In this document: piece after piece, positions 1-10,809 of the stretch
Numbering within the stretch: the first letter of the stretch is position 1
How the letters are laid out: the number at the start of each line of letters is the position of its first letter
Assembly (NCBI GenBank): GCA_951804985.1
Contig: OX638136.1
Span: 6,699,852 to 6,763,851, forward strand
Length of the DNA stretch: 64,000 nt
Direction of reading: 5' to 3'
From: Dryomyza anilis
Taxonomy: Eukaryota > Arthropoda > Insecta > Diptera > Dryomyzidae
Translations under genes and position numbers: made by a program
Notes under the pieces: generated by a model
Databases searched by the model: none
What the model was told of the DNA's origin: nothing
The model's input: only the letters and a program-made list of their open reading frames with translations

Positions 1-159
1 AGCTCAAATTAGACATGAAGCAAGAACTTCTACAAAATTCCAACAAAATGGAACAGAAACTTCAAGAAAATTCGAAACAGCAACTAGAAAGTTCTAATCA
101 ACTGCAAACTGAAATTAAGCACCAGATACTTCGGCTGCTGTGGGAGCGCAGCCGAAGTA

Positions 160-700
160 TTGCAGACTGTTCCAGAAAGTGATCGAAACAGTTATTTAGC
201 GGTTATATCTGCACTGCAACGAAAATACGGCAGTGATCACATGAAGCAAATCTACAGAATGGAACTAAAGTGCCGCATGCAAAGAAATGGTGAAACATTG
301 CTGGCGTATGCAGCGGACGTGGAGAGGCTTGCGCATTTGTCATATGCAGATTCAACGAGTGATTTCATAGAAAAGTGCAAGGTCGAAGCCTTCGTTGATG
401 GCATACGTGATCCGGAAACAAGACGTGCCACAGTGACAATGCCGAAAGTGACATTTGCGGAAACTGTAACCACAGCGCTAACGTAGGAGACAGCAACTAC
501 GTTGTGCCACCCAGCGCCAAAGGTCCGTAAACTAGATGTAGAGAATTAAGACCTACTTCAGGTAATTTGCCAAGCGTTAAAAAGTGGAGCTAAACCAGAT
601 TACATTGCTGCCAACCGAGACACCCAATTTAATGGTAAATGCTACAACAGTGATACATATGGGCATATGGCACATGATTGTCGTAAAAAACGCAAGCTCT
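160..700 (+). pseudogene. Gypsy P gag fragment, plus copy 1
   Basis: Gag of a Ty3/Gypsy retrotransposon, the structural capsid/nucleocapsid protein that packages element RNA. The open part (160-486) carries a Retrotrans_gag-like segment with YGSDHMKQIYRMELKCRMQR and a GIRDPE motif. It ends at an in-frame TAG (484-486). Downstream, around 640-690, the CCHC zinc knuckle is damaged: the residues read CYNSDTYGHMAHDC, with serine replacing the second cysteine. The minus-strand relative at 50368-50658 keeps CYNCDAYGHMARDC. The N-terminal SAP and coiled-coil region lies before the window start and is visible in the duplicate at 53489-54020. A non-functional remnant. Confidence 0.85.
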
Positions 701-1082
701 CAATGAATCCATTTGCAAATGAACCCCGAAATGAAGAATCCCAGGATCATGTCCAAAATAACGTAAATTTTAATCAATCTTTAAACTAAAACGAGTCAGT
801 TCTACGGGGCACGATCTGACTCCCATAATCGATTGCCCCAGAATCTCCATGGACTTCATGATAAGAAACGGTTTCACACTAGATTTAACAAGAAAAATTT
901 TGAATTATGCCAACACGGAGATCCAACTAAATATTGATTGTGACCAGAGCCCGAAAATTAAACAAGTTGTAGCTCACAAAAATTGAAAAATACCACCTAA
1001 TTCAGAAGCAATTGTTTGGGCGAAAGTAAATGGAGATTGTGGGATAAGCAAGTTGTAGGTTATTGAAGCGAATGATGAGTAA

Positions 1083-1316
1083 ATGAGCAGAAGTAATATT
1101 GTTGTCGGAAGAACATTAGTAGAAGCGACAAAAGACAAAGTTGTTCCAATAAGAGTTCTCAACATGGAAAACTCGTCCAAAGTAATTAAAAAGGGAACAG
1201 TGATAGACCAGTGTCAAGAGGCATCAGCGATTATAAGCTGTGAGTCAAATCAATCAAAGGACTACGGCACATCGCAAATAAACAAACAATCTACCCACAG
1301 GTTTATAAATGATTAG
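1083..1316 (+). pseudogene. Gypsy P protease-RT linker fragment, plus copy 1
   Basis: A 77-codon open segment between the protease region and reverse transcriptase of the same Gypsy element. It contains VVGRTLVEATKDKVVPIRVL, the type of beta-rich segment that follows the retropepsin in Gypsy polyproteins. The protease itself (about 800-1080) is broken by stops, including one at 1079-1081 just before this segment, and I could not see an intact D-[ST]-G active site. The same stretch is preserved on the minus-strand copy at 49800-50063. Confidence 0.65.
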
Positions 1317-1395
1317 ACAAATGATTTGATTGCAAAAGAAAAAAGTCTAGCGCAACAGCTAATTGACCAATATCGGTGTATATTTGCTGAAAGGG

Positions 1396-2690
1396 CCAAA
1401 AGGACGGCAGAACTGCCATTGTAAAACATCGAATAGACACTGGTGATTCTAACCCAATTCGTCAAGCACCAAGAAGGGTACCATTTGCAAAAAGAGACAA
1501 AGTATCACATTTGGTTAAAGAAATGCACACAAATGGCGTGGTGGAACGATCTGAGAGTCCATGGAGTTCACCAGTAGTATTGGTGAAAAAGAATGACGGT
1601 AGTACTCGGTTCTGCTTTGATTACCGAAAACTTAATGATGTTACCAAGAAATATAGTTATCCACTGCCCAGAATCGATGACACCTTGGATACACTATCTA
1701 ATGCTAAGTGGTTTTCAACGTTGGACTTGCAAAGCGATTACTGGCAAGTAGAAATCGATAAAAACGATCGGGAGAAGACTGCATTCAGTACTGGCGATGG
1801 AATATGGCAATTTCTGGTAATTCCATTTAGACTGTGCAATGGCCCAGCAACATTCGAACGGTTAATTGAGCACGTATTAAAAGGTTTGCACTGGAAAACA
1901 TGCCTGGTGACTTAATTGTTATGGGCAAGGATTTCAGCGAACATCTAAGAAATCTAGAAGAAGTTTTTCTTCGATTGGAAACTGCGGGTCTGAAACTTAG
2001 CCCAAAGAAATGCTCACTTTTCAAGAAAGAAGTCAAGTATCTGGGTCATCGAGTTACCACAGAAGGTGTGCATACCGACGAGTATAAAATAGTTGCGGTA
2101 AAGGAGTGGCCCAGACCACAGAACCTACATGACCTACGAAGTTTCTTGGGGCTATGTACATACTACAGGCGATTTGTTCCGGGTTTTGCTAATGTTGCAA
2201 GTAGTCTTCACGAGTTACCAAGAAAGAACCGAGCTTTTCAATGGGCCTATGATCAAGAAAAAGCGTTTTTGAAATTGAAAGAATTACTGTGTTCGGCACC
2301 AATTCTTGCGTATCCAATTCCAGGTGAAAAATTTGTACTTGACACGGATGCAAGTGGATACGGAATAGGCGGAGTTCTCTCTCTGAAGTGATCAATGGGC
2401 AGGAAAAAGTGATCGCATACTACAGTAAAACATTGTCCAAGCCCGAGCGAAATTACTGTGTCACCAGGAGGGAGCTTCTTGCTGTAATTGAAAGTGTGAA
2501 AAATTTCCATTGGTATCTGTACGAACAACAGTTTCACTTGAGAACCAATCACGCTGCACTACGATGGTTACTTCAGTTCAAAGACCCAGAAGGCCAAATT
2601 GAGCGTTGGATAGAGCGATTGCAGAGCTACGATTTCACCATCGAACATCGTAAAGGAGGTCATCATGGAAAAGCAGATGCTCTGTCCTGA
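1396..2690 (+). pseudogene. Gypsy P reverse transcriptase and RNase H, plus copy 1, catalytically dead
   Basis: This part of pol would copy element RNA into DNA. The RT starts around 1400 and shows [26 protein letters not shown], then [15 protein letters not shown]. After GLHWKTCLV the frame hits a stop, and the catalytic FLDD box is missing because of a short deletion near 1910-1917. The minus-strand relative at 49071-49295 keeps FLDDIIVMGK at the same point. RT resumes at 1918-2391 (IVMGKDFSEHLRNLEEVFLR, then YLGHRVTTEGVHTDEYKI). RNase H begins with DTDASGYGIGGVLS, is frameshifted near 2385, and continues at 2388-2690 with YYSKTLSKPERNYCVTRREL and HAALRWLLQF. A dead copy. Confidence 0.92.
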
Positions 2691-2843
2691 CGACAGAGTA
2701 AACTTGAATGCAGACATTGTTTAAGAGCAGAAGAAAAAGAAAACATAATTGACATTCGTCTGCTGAATGTTTTACCCAATGATAAATGGACTCCGGAACA
2801 AATTCACTTTGATCAAAAGAGTGATCCCGATCTTACAAAAATC

Positions 2844-4123
2844 ATGATGTTTAAGGAACAGCAAAGAAAAACATCATGGGAAGAGATAGCTTCCGACAGC
2901 CCAATAACTAAGGCGTACTGGGCACAGTGGAAGAGCTTAAAGATACAAGACAGTTGCCTATATCGTATATGGGAAAGTGAAGATGGTATGTCCGCTCGAA
3001 GTTTGATTGTTGTTCCTAAGTCAAAAACAAAAGAGATATTAGCGGAATACCATGGTGGATCAAGTGGAGGACACTTGGGCATAAATAAAACGGTCGAGAA
3101 AGTAAAGAAACGTTTTTATTGGGTTGGATGCCAAGAGTCAGTCGCCCATTGGATCCGCAGTTGTCCGAAATGTGTACCAGCAAAAGGACCAACAGTCAGA
3201 AGTCGCGGCAGGATGCATTAGTATAACGTGGGAGCACCATTCGAACGTATCGCCATGGATGTCGCCGGACCATTTCCAATCAGTGATGCGGGTAATAAGT
3301 ATGTGCTTGTCGTCATTGACTACTTCAGCAAGTGGCCTGAAGTGTATCCCATGCCAAATCAAGAAGCCACAACAATTGCGGATGCGTTAGTTAACTACTG
3401 GGTAACCGTTTTGGAGTACCGTTGGAATTGCATTCAGATCAGGGAAGAAATTTTGAGTCTGCTGTATTTAAAGAAGTATGCAAAGTCCTCAACATACACA
3501 AAACACGAACAACGCCATTGCAATCTGATGGCATGGTAGAGAGATTCAATCGGACTTTGGAAGAGTATCTCCGAAAAGTGGTTGATAAAAATCATAAAGA
3601 TTGGGATATACACATACCACTATTCCTCATGGCTTATCGGACGGCGGTTCATGATACTACAGCAGCTTCACCAACTAAAATTGTTTTTGGAACAGACCTA
3701 AGATTACCTGCGGATTTAAAGTTTGGTGCGAGTCCTTCAGCAGGAATTCCTATTCACGATTATTTTCCATGAAAAGTGAAGAAATGAACGAAGTGCATCA
3801 GTTTGTAAGGCAGCGTACACAATTTGCGGGTGATAAGATGAAGGCCAGATTACGACTTGCGCACAAATTCAGAGGGATTTACGGAAGGAGAACTTGTTTT
3901 GCTCTATAACCCAAAAAGGAACAAAGGTTTATCCCCAAAGTTACAAACACACTGGGAAGGACCATATAAGATAATTAAAAGAATTAATGATGTAGTGTAT
4001 CGGATTCAGAATACTGCGGGCGTTAGACGAAAAATGAAAGTAGTTCATTTAGAAAGGTTGGCGCCGTATAGAGAGAGAGAGGCTAACATCTGTTCGGGAC
4101 GAACAGATTTAGGTGAAGGGCAG
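2844..4123 (+). pseudogene. Gypsy P integrase, plus copy 1, frameshifted
   Basis: The integrase would insert the DNA copy into the genome. The HHCC zinc domain (2844-3221) reads YHGGSSGGHLGINKTVEK through SCPKC. A TAG at 3219-3221 ends that frame. The catalytic core follows with MDVAGPFPISD and VVIDYFSKWPEVYPMP (3228-3400), is frameshifted near 3410-3430, and continues with LHSDQGRNFES and QSDGMVERFNRTLEEY (3422-3772), so the D,D,E catalytic residues are all recognisable. A TGA at 3770-3772 precedes the C-terminal segment (3857-4123), which carries a GPY/F-like module, GPYKIIKRINDVVYRIQ. There is no env after pol. The 3' LTR starts at 4124. Confidence 0.9.
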
Positions 4124-4668
4124 TGTTACGAAAAGATGTAATTTGCCCCATAGTGCAAGCAATCAACAATAATTAATGAGACGCAAGACAATTCAGCGCA
4201 CTAAGCATGTGTTAGAAAGAGACGGAAGATCATTCAGCGCACTGAGGCAGTGTGTGAAAAAGAGATGGAAGATCAGCGCATTCAACCACATGAGTGCGAA
4301 TGAGATGCCAATAGAATGCGTCATCACGAAACGAGTAGAAGGTTCTCGAAACAAGTCGAAGCTTGTCGAAACTTGTCGAACTGATGCATGCAGTATATAA
4401 GGGAGCCGCATCAGAGGTACAGCACTTCAGTTGTGATTTAATAGTAAACGAGTGCGTCTCGTGAGTGAACATTGTATAGATAAATTGTAGTAATTCAGCA
4501 GTTGCTATAAGTGATTATTCTTTAAGTTGTTATTTAAATTAATAAAGTTAATTAATACTAGTTGAAATAATACTAGTTGAAACCAATTATAAGTGCGTTT
4601 TTATTTTGTACACAATCCAGCGATGCGAATTCGTAGAACTGTTTTCCGTAGACTGAATTTTCGTAATA
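4124..4668 (+). repeat. 3' LTR of Gypsy P, plus copy 1 (545 bp)
   Basis: Starts TGTTACGAAAAGATG and ends TCGTAATA, a mutated form of the expected TCGTAACA. It aligns along its length with the 5' LTR of the duplicate copy at 52913-53458. It is followed at 4669 by ATAT, the right-hand target-site duplication seen in full around the duplicate copy. AATAAA at 4541-4546 is the likely polyadenylation signal. Confidence 0.9.
4394..4432 (+). promoter_or_regulatory. LTR core promoter: TATA box and initiator
   Basis: TATATAA at 4394-4400 is followed 33 bp later by TCAGTT (4427-4432), an arthropod initiator-like motif common in Gypsy LTRs. The spacing fits a Pol II core promoter. The same pair occurs in the 5' LTR of the duplicate copy at 53169-53175 and 53202-53207. 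Whether it is active is not known. Confidence 0.6.
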
Positions 4669-4672
4669 ATAT

Positions 4673-4925
4673 TTTTGTTTCTAATATACATATACAACTA
4701 ACCCAGATAATAATGGTCGGACCGCTACATAAATTGCATTTGGGCTTGATGAAGGGCCGATTTATTTTGGTTAAGCTTTGGTTGCGGCTGCAGTTGTTGC
4801 GAGAATGCCACGTCCAGTGGCTGAATATTGTTATTCCGGCGGAGTGTGCATGTCAAGTAACCACGTTACGTAGATGCATCAAATTCCACTGAAAGAAGCC
4901 AATCAAAATTATCTGAAAATATGCA
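4673..4925. repeat. Repeat R, right part (interrupted by Gypsy P)
   Basis: Non-coding dispersed repeat, here called R. It starts TTCTAATATACATATACAAC near 4678, then has a GC-richer block (ATGGTCGGACCGCTACATAA at about 4712, GCGGCTGCAGTTGTTGCG at about 4785) and ends near GCCAATCAAAATTATCTGA (about 4898). Related copies lie at 29795-30120, 36660-37320, 40801-41735 and 58533-58785. The left part of this copy lies before the Gypsy insertion and is visible in the duplicate at 52680-52912. The 4926-5213 stretch that follows contains nothing I recognise. Confidence 0.8.
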
Positions 4926-5211
4926 GCCTTATCGTGAAGACTTAGGGAATATTCTATTCCCTCGGAATTTTTTGTTCCCAGGTAATTTTTTTTGGTATCG
5001 TCAATCTCCCAGGAACAGCAATTCATCCGGGATTTTGTTCGAAATTCGAATGCAGTTTTACAATATGGCCATATTTTTATTAATGCGTTTTTTTTGGTTA
5101 TATTTATCATTTCAGATAATAAAGTTGTAAAATAATAGTTCAGATACAAAATATGTATACAGATCTTTATTATTTGCAGTTAACTATACTTTTATGCACA
5201 AATTTCACTTT

Positions 5212-5213
<2 letters not shown>

Positions 5214-5286
<73 letters not shown>
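5214..5286. repeat. (TA)n microsatellite
   Basis: A 73-bp alternating TA run with a single C interruption near 5248. The apparent Tyr/Ile reading frames across it are artefacts of the dinucleotide. The copy at 59074-59146 has the same length and the same interruption. Confidence 0.98.
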
Positions 5287-5290
<4 letters not shown>

Positions 5291-5716
5291 AAAAATATTG
5301 TACGTATATATAACAATTGTACGTATATACAAAAATTTATTAATTGATATATTGAAGAACATTTGTAAAGTAATTGTGAAAAAATATAAAATAGTTTGAG
5401 ACATTTAATGATAATGATTAATAAAATTGTAAATTTAATTAAATTGAATAACATAAGAATTTTGATACAGCAATGATTTCATAATGTTTCGAAATTAGAA
5501 ATAGAACAAAACTGGAAAATTTAAAAAAAAAATAGAAAAAAATAAATTAATTCAGGATTCATAAATAATATGTTGATATGATTTTGAAATATAGATTGAA
5601 AAGTTTAAATAATGAAACATAGACAATACAATTACATAAAAACCATATTATAAAACTACCAAGTATCATTACGAAATTTTAGAAATACCTCATAAAGTAT
5701 TGTAAAAGGAAAAAAT

Positions 5717-6828
5717 CAAGGATTCAAACCTAAACGAATAACGGTTTCGATTTCAGTTTTTTCCGCGTTTCGGTTTTAAGTTTTTATAACGAAACGATTT
5801 CGGTATACTGGTTCCAGGTTACAGTTTCGGTTTTTGTATACAATTTATTTGTTTCCATATTTTTTAAATAACACTGTGCGCACATTTGGCAACAATTTCC
5901 GACACCAGAAATTAAAGTAACATATTCCTATGGATTTGGACATTCTAAGAACAATGACGTTTTCAGTTTTTCCCTACACGTCCAGTTTCAAGGATATTTG
6001 AGAAAAACTGTATTGTATTAAAGTGGGAAACGAAATTTCAACAATTTTTGTTGTTATTTTAGTGAAAATACTGTGTTGTATAAATTATTTAATTGATTTC
6101 GGCAAGAAAAAATTTCAATCGTGGCCACAAGCGAATGAAAAGCAAAATTTTGACTTCACCTGAGATATGATCTGAATTGCAGAAGTGAGCCACCGAGCAG
6201 CAAGAATACATCGGTAATTGTCTTAAACTTCATGAAAAGAAGAAGAATTTTGTACAATTTCCATCCATAAAAGCCAAAGAAATTTTGAACTGCAATATCT
6301 GCAAACAAATATCTGCCTGTATACTTGAAATGTTCCAACTTGTCGAACTTACACTTTATATATCGTATTTTCTTAAGTCGTTGTAGTTGAGATGTTAATA
6401 ATTTTCCTTTTTTTTCTAATTTTTTCTTGCATTACCATTGTTTTTTTATTACCTTATTCTATTTCTGTTATCCATAATATATATGTCCAAAATTGAGCTG
6501 TTTTGAAAAATCACACAAAAATCAATTAAAGGAATGATATTCTATTGAAATTATATTATTCAATATATAATATAATTCAAATTAACTTTTCCAAACTTGT
6601 CCCACTTTACCCTAGGCTCCCTATATATTTTACTTATACAATTAATAAAAAAACAATATCATTAAAAATTGAATAATTTTTTAACAATGAGTTGCTGGTG
6701 TTTTGTTCTTAAACCGAAATCGTTTATTTCGGTTTTTGATATCGGTTTATTTCTGATTTTCGTATAACGGTTTCCGTTTTGAAAATGAAACGGTTTTAAA
6801 CGGTTATCGGTTTCGGTTTCAATCCTTG
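5717..6828. mobile_element. hAT-like non-autonomous DNA transposon, array copy 1 (1,112 bp)
   Basis: The ends are imperfect inverted repeats: left CAAGGATTCAAACCTAAACG, right (reverse complement) CAAGGATTGAAACCGAAACC. They continue into subterminal AACCGAAA/CGGTTT repeats. It is flanked on both sides by an 8-bp GAAAAAAT target-site duplication (5709-5716 and 6829-6836). Eight-bp TSDs and CA..TG-ended TIRs are typical of hAT elements. The interior has short open frames only (a 60-codon minus-strand ORF at 6156-6338, 84 codons in the other units) and no recognisable transposase. Confidence 0.8.
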
Positions 6829-6970
6829 GAAAAAATATTATTTTTCTTAATAATAATTTTCTCTTGATTTTAGCAATAACACATAAAATAATTTTAGCAA
6901 AATTGCATTAAAATATTGTAAAAGAAAAAACTATTATTCTTTTTAATAATAATTTTTTTTTTTACAATAA

Positions 6971-6981
6971 GGGGGGAGGTA
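6971..6981 (+). promoter_or_regulatory. Polypurine tract, array unit 0
   Basis: GGGGGGAGGTA lies immediately upstream of the LTR. It is the expected primer for plus-strand DNA synthesis in LTR elements. The same tract precedes the LTRs at 10241, 13499 and 16756. Confidence 0.7.
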
Positions 6982-7550
6982 TTTTGTGAATAATAATTGT
7001 AGAGCCAACTGCTTAGATATGATGTACTGTTGTGTATCATAATCGTAGAGCTTACTTACGATTCACAATATAATTTTAACCAGTATATTTTTCTTGATGG
7101 CATATTTTTAGGGTTAAGAATTATGCATGTTAAACACAGACAACATTTAATTGTATTTGCACAACACTTAACATAGCCAATATAGTACGCCTACAATAAA
7201 TAGATCATTCTGATCATACAAATAAATGCTGATTTAGCTATTCTAGTAAATGAGCCATGATGAAAGTACACAATTTATTGTGAAATTATAAGAATACGAA
7301 GTCTTATGTAGAAGTTATGTATAGACTAAAAATCAATTGTTTCCGATAAGCTGAAGCGTCTTGTTGTAAGACCTAGTTATAAGTAGTACTAAGACCTAGT
7401 TATAAGTTTACCAATTTTCAAAACGAATAAAGTGTCTTAAAATAAAAAAAAAGACTCGGTTGTTTTAAATAATAAAAACATGTAAAATGACTTAGTAAGT
7501 ATAAAAAGATCAAGGAAGTTAAAGTCGAAGAAGGACTTCAACATACAACA
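6982..7550 (+). repeat. Array LTR 1 (569 bp)
   Basis: Ends in CATACAACA, and the other copies start TGTTGTG, so the LTR has TGTTGT/ACAACA inverted termini. In this copy the second base is mutated (TTTTGTG). It contains a direct duplication of TAAGACCTAGTTATAAGT (about 7369-7405) and AATAAA at 7426-7431. It matches the 5' LTR of the minus provirus at 26252-26849 at moderate divergence. Confidence 0.88.
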
Positions 7551-8243
7551 TTTTGGCACAACCGGCTTTTGGACCATACTTCAACTCCCAAGGGACGATA
7601 AGTTGGAGATTATTATTGGAAGAAATAATTATTTTGTATCATGGAAAATAATTTTTGTATTTTTGAGTATTATGAAAAATAATGGAAAAAATTTGTGCGG
7701 TAGAAAAAAAATAAAATTTTGTGAATTTGTGATATAAAACAAAAGAAATATTTGAGAATTTTAATATGCAAAAAACCATGGAATTATGAAAATTGGCATT
7801 TGAAAAAAAAAAAATAAAAAACAATTGAACATGTTAAAATAAATTGTGGAATAAAATAAATTTTTAATAAAACTGTGAAATAAAATTTTGAAATGAATTA
7901 CATAAATGATAAAATTTGATAAATCAGGAAATTAATAAAGCAAACTAATTGCTTTATAAAATTGATTAATTGATATATTGAAGAACATTTGTAAAGTAAT
8001 TGTGAAAAAATATAAAATAGTTTGAGACATTTAATGATAATGATTAATAAAATTGTAAATTTAAATAAATTGAATAACATAAGAATTTTGATACAGCAAT
8101 GATTTCATAATGTTTCGAAATTAATTATAGAACAAAACTGGAAAATTAAAAAAAAAATAGAAAAAAATAAATTAAAAGGATTCATAAATAATATGTTGAT
8201 ATGATTTTGAAATATAGATGAAAAAGTTTAAATAATGAAACAT
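7551..8243 (+). other. Untranslated leader, array unit 1
   Basis: An AT-rich leader after the PBS, colinear with the reverse complement of 25390-26251 upstream of the provirus gag. It has no open frame beyond about 60 codons. In the autonomous relative gag starts after this leader; here it runs into the LINE insertion instead, so the coding region was deleted before amplification. Confidence 0.8.
7553..7573 (+). promoter_or_regulatory. Primer binding site, array unit 1
   Basis: Two bases after the LTR end comes TGGCACAACCGGCTTTTGGA. The minus provirus has TGGCGCAGCCGGTTTTCGGA at the same place. This resembles the TGGCGCAGTCGG-type, tRNA-Ser-primed PBS of 17.6/297-like elements. The match is by recall of the motif, so the tRNA assignment is tentative. 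Confidence 0.6.
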
Positions 8244-8873
8244 ACAAATAAGATAAATACTTACTTATTTGGCCATTACAACCCATGATGGGTTTCGACA
8301 GCAGCAATCACCCCTCGCCAGTCGCTTCTGCATTGCGGGCGCTGGCGCCAGTTTTGCACTGCAAGTGTTGTCAGATTGTCTCGCACTTGGTCGCTCTACC
8401 GGAGATTCGGACGTCCTCTCCTACGTTGACCACCACTGGGTACAGAATTGAACGCCTTTTTTGCTTGAGCGCTTTCATCCATACACTCGACACGTCCAAG
8501 CCAGCGTAGGCGATGGATCTTAATGCGCCTAATCAGCTTAGAGCTCATACAGCTCGTCGTTCCATCTGATTCTGTACTGGTTTTCAACGCATATCGGGCC
8601 ATAGATTTTCCGAAGAATCTTTCTCTCAAACGTTCCTAAAGCTCGCATATCGGTGTTGGCAAGCGTCCATGCCTCAGCGGCATAGAGGAGGACTGGCATG
8701 ATGAGCGACTTATAGAGCGTAATTTTAGTCCGTCGAGAGAGGGCTCTGCTCCTCAATTGCCTACTAAGCCCAAAGTAACACCAATTGGCAAGAGTTATTC
8801 TTCGGCTAATCTCCAGGCTGACATTGTTTTCCTTGTTGCTGCTGGTTCCTTTTCGATCTGTAATAAATGCTCT
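8244..8873 (-). pseudogene. 5'-truncated LINE fragment, array unit 1 (RT C-terminal part)
   Basis: A 630-bp insertion, absent from unit 0. On minus it encodes the C-terminal end of a non-LTR reverse transcriptase: SLEISRRITLANWCYFGLSR, then TLYKSLIMPVLLYAAEAWTL, FERKILRKIYGP and RIRWNDELYEL (8538-8879). A frameshift follows, then IKIHRLRWLGRVECMDES and RRRGRPNLR (8396-8629). Past an in-frame stop, remnants resembling VQNWRQRPQC run towards 8280. The LYKSLIxPVLLY/RWLGxVxxM pattern is the common tail of insect LINE ORF2 proteins. The clade was not assigned. The 3' end is GGCCAAATAAGTAAGTATTT with no poly(A). Confidence 0.85.
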
Positions 8874-8969
8874 AGACAATACAATTACATAAAAACCATA
8901 TTATAAAACTACCAAGTATCATTACGAAATTTTAGAAATACCTCATAAAGTATTGTAAAAGGAAAAAAT

Positions 8970-10086
8970 CAAGGATTCAAACCTAAACGAATAACGGTTT
9001 CGATTTCAGTTTTTTCCGCGTTTCGGTTTTAAGTTTTTATAACGAAACGATTTCGGTATACTGGTTCCAGGTTACAGTTTCGGTTTTTGTATACAATTTA
9101 TTTGTTTCCATATTTTTTAAATAACACTGTGCGCACATTTGGCAACAATTTCCGACACCAGAAATTAAAGTAACATATTCCTATGGATTTGGACATTCTA
9201 AGAACAATGACGTTTTCAGTTTTTCCCTACACGTCCAGTTTCAAGGATATTTGAGAAAAACTGTATTGTATTAAAGTGGGAAACGAAATTTCAACAATTT
9301 TTGTTGTTATTTTAGTGAAAATACTGTGTTGTATAAATTATTTAATTGATTTCGGCAAGAAAAAATTTCAATCGTGGCCACAAGCGAATGAAAAGCAACA
9401 TTTTGACTTCACCTGAGATGAGATATGATCTGAATTGCAGAAGTGAGCCACCGAGCAGCAAGAATACATCGGTAATTGTCTTAAACTTCATGAAAAGAAG
9501 AAGAATTTTGTACAATTTCCATCCATAAAAGCCAAAGAAATTTTGAACTGCAATATCTGCAAACAAATATCTGCCTGTATACTTGAAATGTTCCAACTTG
9601 TCGAACTTACACTTTATATATCGTATTTTCTTAAGTCGTTGTAGTTGAGATGTTAATAATTTTCCTTTTTTTTCTAATTTTTTCTTGCATTACCATTGTT
9701 TTTTTATTACCTTATTCTATTTCTGTTATCCTTAATATATATGTCCAAAATTGAGCTGTTTTGAAAAATCACACAAAAATCAATTAAAGGAATGATATTC
9801 TATTGAAATTATATTATTCAATATATAATATAATTCAAATTAACTTTTCCAAACTTGTCCCACTTTACCCTAGGCTCCCTATATATTTTACTTATACAAT
9901 AAATAAAAAAACAATATCATTAAAAATTGAATAATTTTTTAACAATGAGTTGCTGGTGTTTTGTTCTTAAACCGAAATCGTTTATTTCGGTTTTTGATAT
10001 CGGTTTATTTCTGATTTTCGTATAACGGTTTCCGTTTTGAAAATGAAACGGTTTTAAACGGTTATCGGTTTCGGTTTCAATCCTTG
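8970..10086. mobile_element. hAT-like element, array copy 2 (1,117 bp)
   Basis: Same TIRs and GAAAAAAT duplications (8962-8969 and 10087-10094) as the copy at 5717. It contains an 84-codon minus-strand open frame (9342-9596) that I do not recognise. It carries the 5-bp GAGAT duplication absent from unit 0. Confidence 0.8.
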
Positions 10087-10240
10087 GAAAAAATATTATT
10101 TTTCTTAATAATAATTTTCTCTTGATTTTAGCAATAACACATAAAATAATTTTAGCAAAATTGCATTAAAATATTGTAAAAGAAAAAACTATTATTCTTT
10201 TTAATAATAATTTTTTTTTTTTTCAATAAGGGGGGAGGTA

Positions 10241-10809
10241 TGTTGTGAATAATAATTGTAGAGCCAACTGCTTAGATATGATCTACTGTTGTGTATCATA
10301 ATCGTAGAGCTTACTTACGATTCACAATATAATTTTAACCAGTATATTTTTCTTGATGGCATATTTTTAGGGTTAAGAATTATGCATGTTAAACACAGAC
10401 AACATTTAATTGTATTTGCACAACACTTAACATAGCCACTATAGTACGCCTACAATAAATAGATCATTCTGATCATACAAATAAATGCTGATTTAGCTAT
10501 TCTAGTAAATGAGCCATGATGAAAGTACACAATTTATTGTGAAATTATAAGAATACGAAGTCTTATGTAGAAGTTATGTATAGACTAAAAATCAATTGTT
10601 TCCGATAAGCTGAAGCGTCTTGTTGTAAGACCTAGTTATAAGTAGTACTAAGACCTAGTTATAAGTTTACCAATTTTCAAAACGAATAAAGTGTCTTAAA
10701 ATAAAAAAAAAGACTCGGTTGTTTTAAATAATAAAAACATGTAAAATGACTTAGTAAGTATAAAAAGATCAAGGAAGTTAAAGTCGAAGAAGGACTTCAA
10801 CATACAACA
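10241..10809 (+). repeat. Array LTR 2 (569 bp)
   Basis: TGTTGTG...CATACAACA with intact inverted ends, preceded by the polypurine tract GGGGGGAGGTA and followed by the PBS. Confidence 0.9.

Larger units (their letters stand above)
5338..6981 (+). mobile_element. Array internal unit 0: truncated leader, no LINE
   Basis: The first, 5'-truncated internal region of the array. It begins inside the leader (equivalent to about 7964 in the next unit). At 5620/5621 it reads straight through (GAAACATAGACAATAC) where units 1-3 carry a 630-bp LINE fragment. It also lacks a 5-bp GAGAT duplication that the others have near 9415. It does contain the hAT-like element, so hAT entered before the LINE. Confidence 0.9.
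1..10140. repeat. Left copy of a >=10.14-kb duplication (period 53,860 bp)
   Basis: This block reappears at 53861-64000 with a constant offset of 53,860. I found no substitution or indel on reading the two texts side by side, and the offset is the same at both ends, so there is no net length change. The block covers the 3' part of Gypsy P, a repeat R fragment, a TA microsatellite and the first one and a half units of the LTR array. Units within the array differ from each other by scattered substitutions and small indels, so this pair is younger than the array or is not biologically real. Confidence 0.97.

Noticed and set aside
2253..2552. Antisense frames within pol and gag (for example 99 codons at 2253-2552, 179 codons at 24068-24607)
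   Set aside because: Shadows of the retrotransposon frames on the other strand; no start context or domain of their own.
5153..5454. Open frames across the TA runs (also at 17864, 19882, 37854 and 59013) encoding Tyr-Ile repeats
   Set aside because: They are produced by the dinucleotide repeat in all phases; no coding signal outside the repeat.
8269..8509. Plus-strand frames of 60 and 74 codons repeated in each array unit
   Set aside because: They lie antisense to the LINE RT tail, and repeat only because the unit repeats.
9342..9596. 84-codon frame in the hAT-like element as a transposase domain
   Set aside because: No recognisable BED finger, hATC or catalytic motif; it is hydrophobic and AT-driven.
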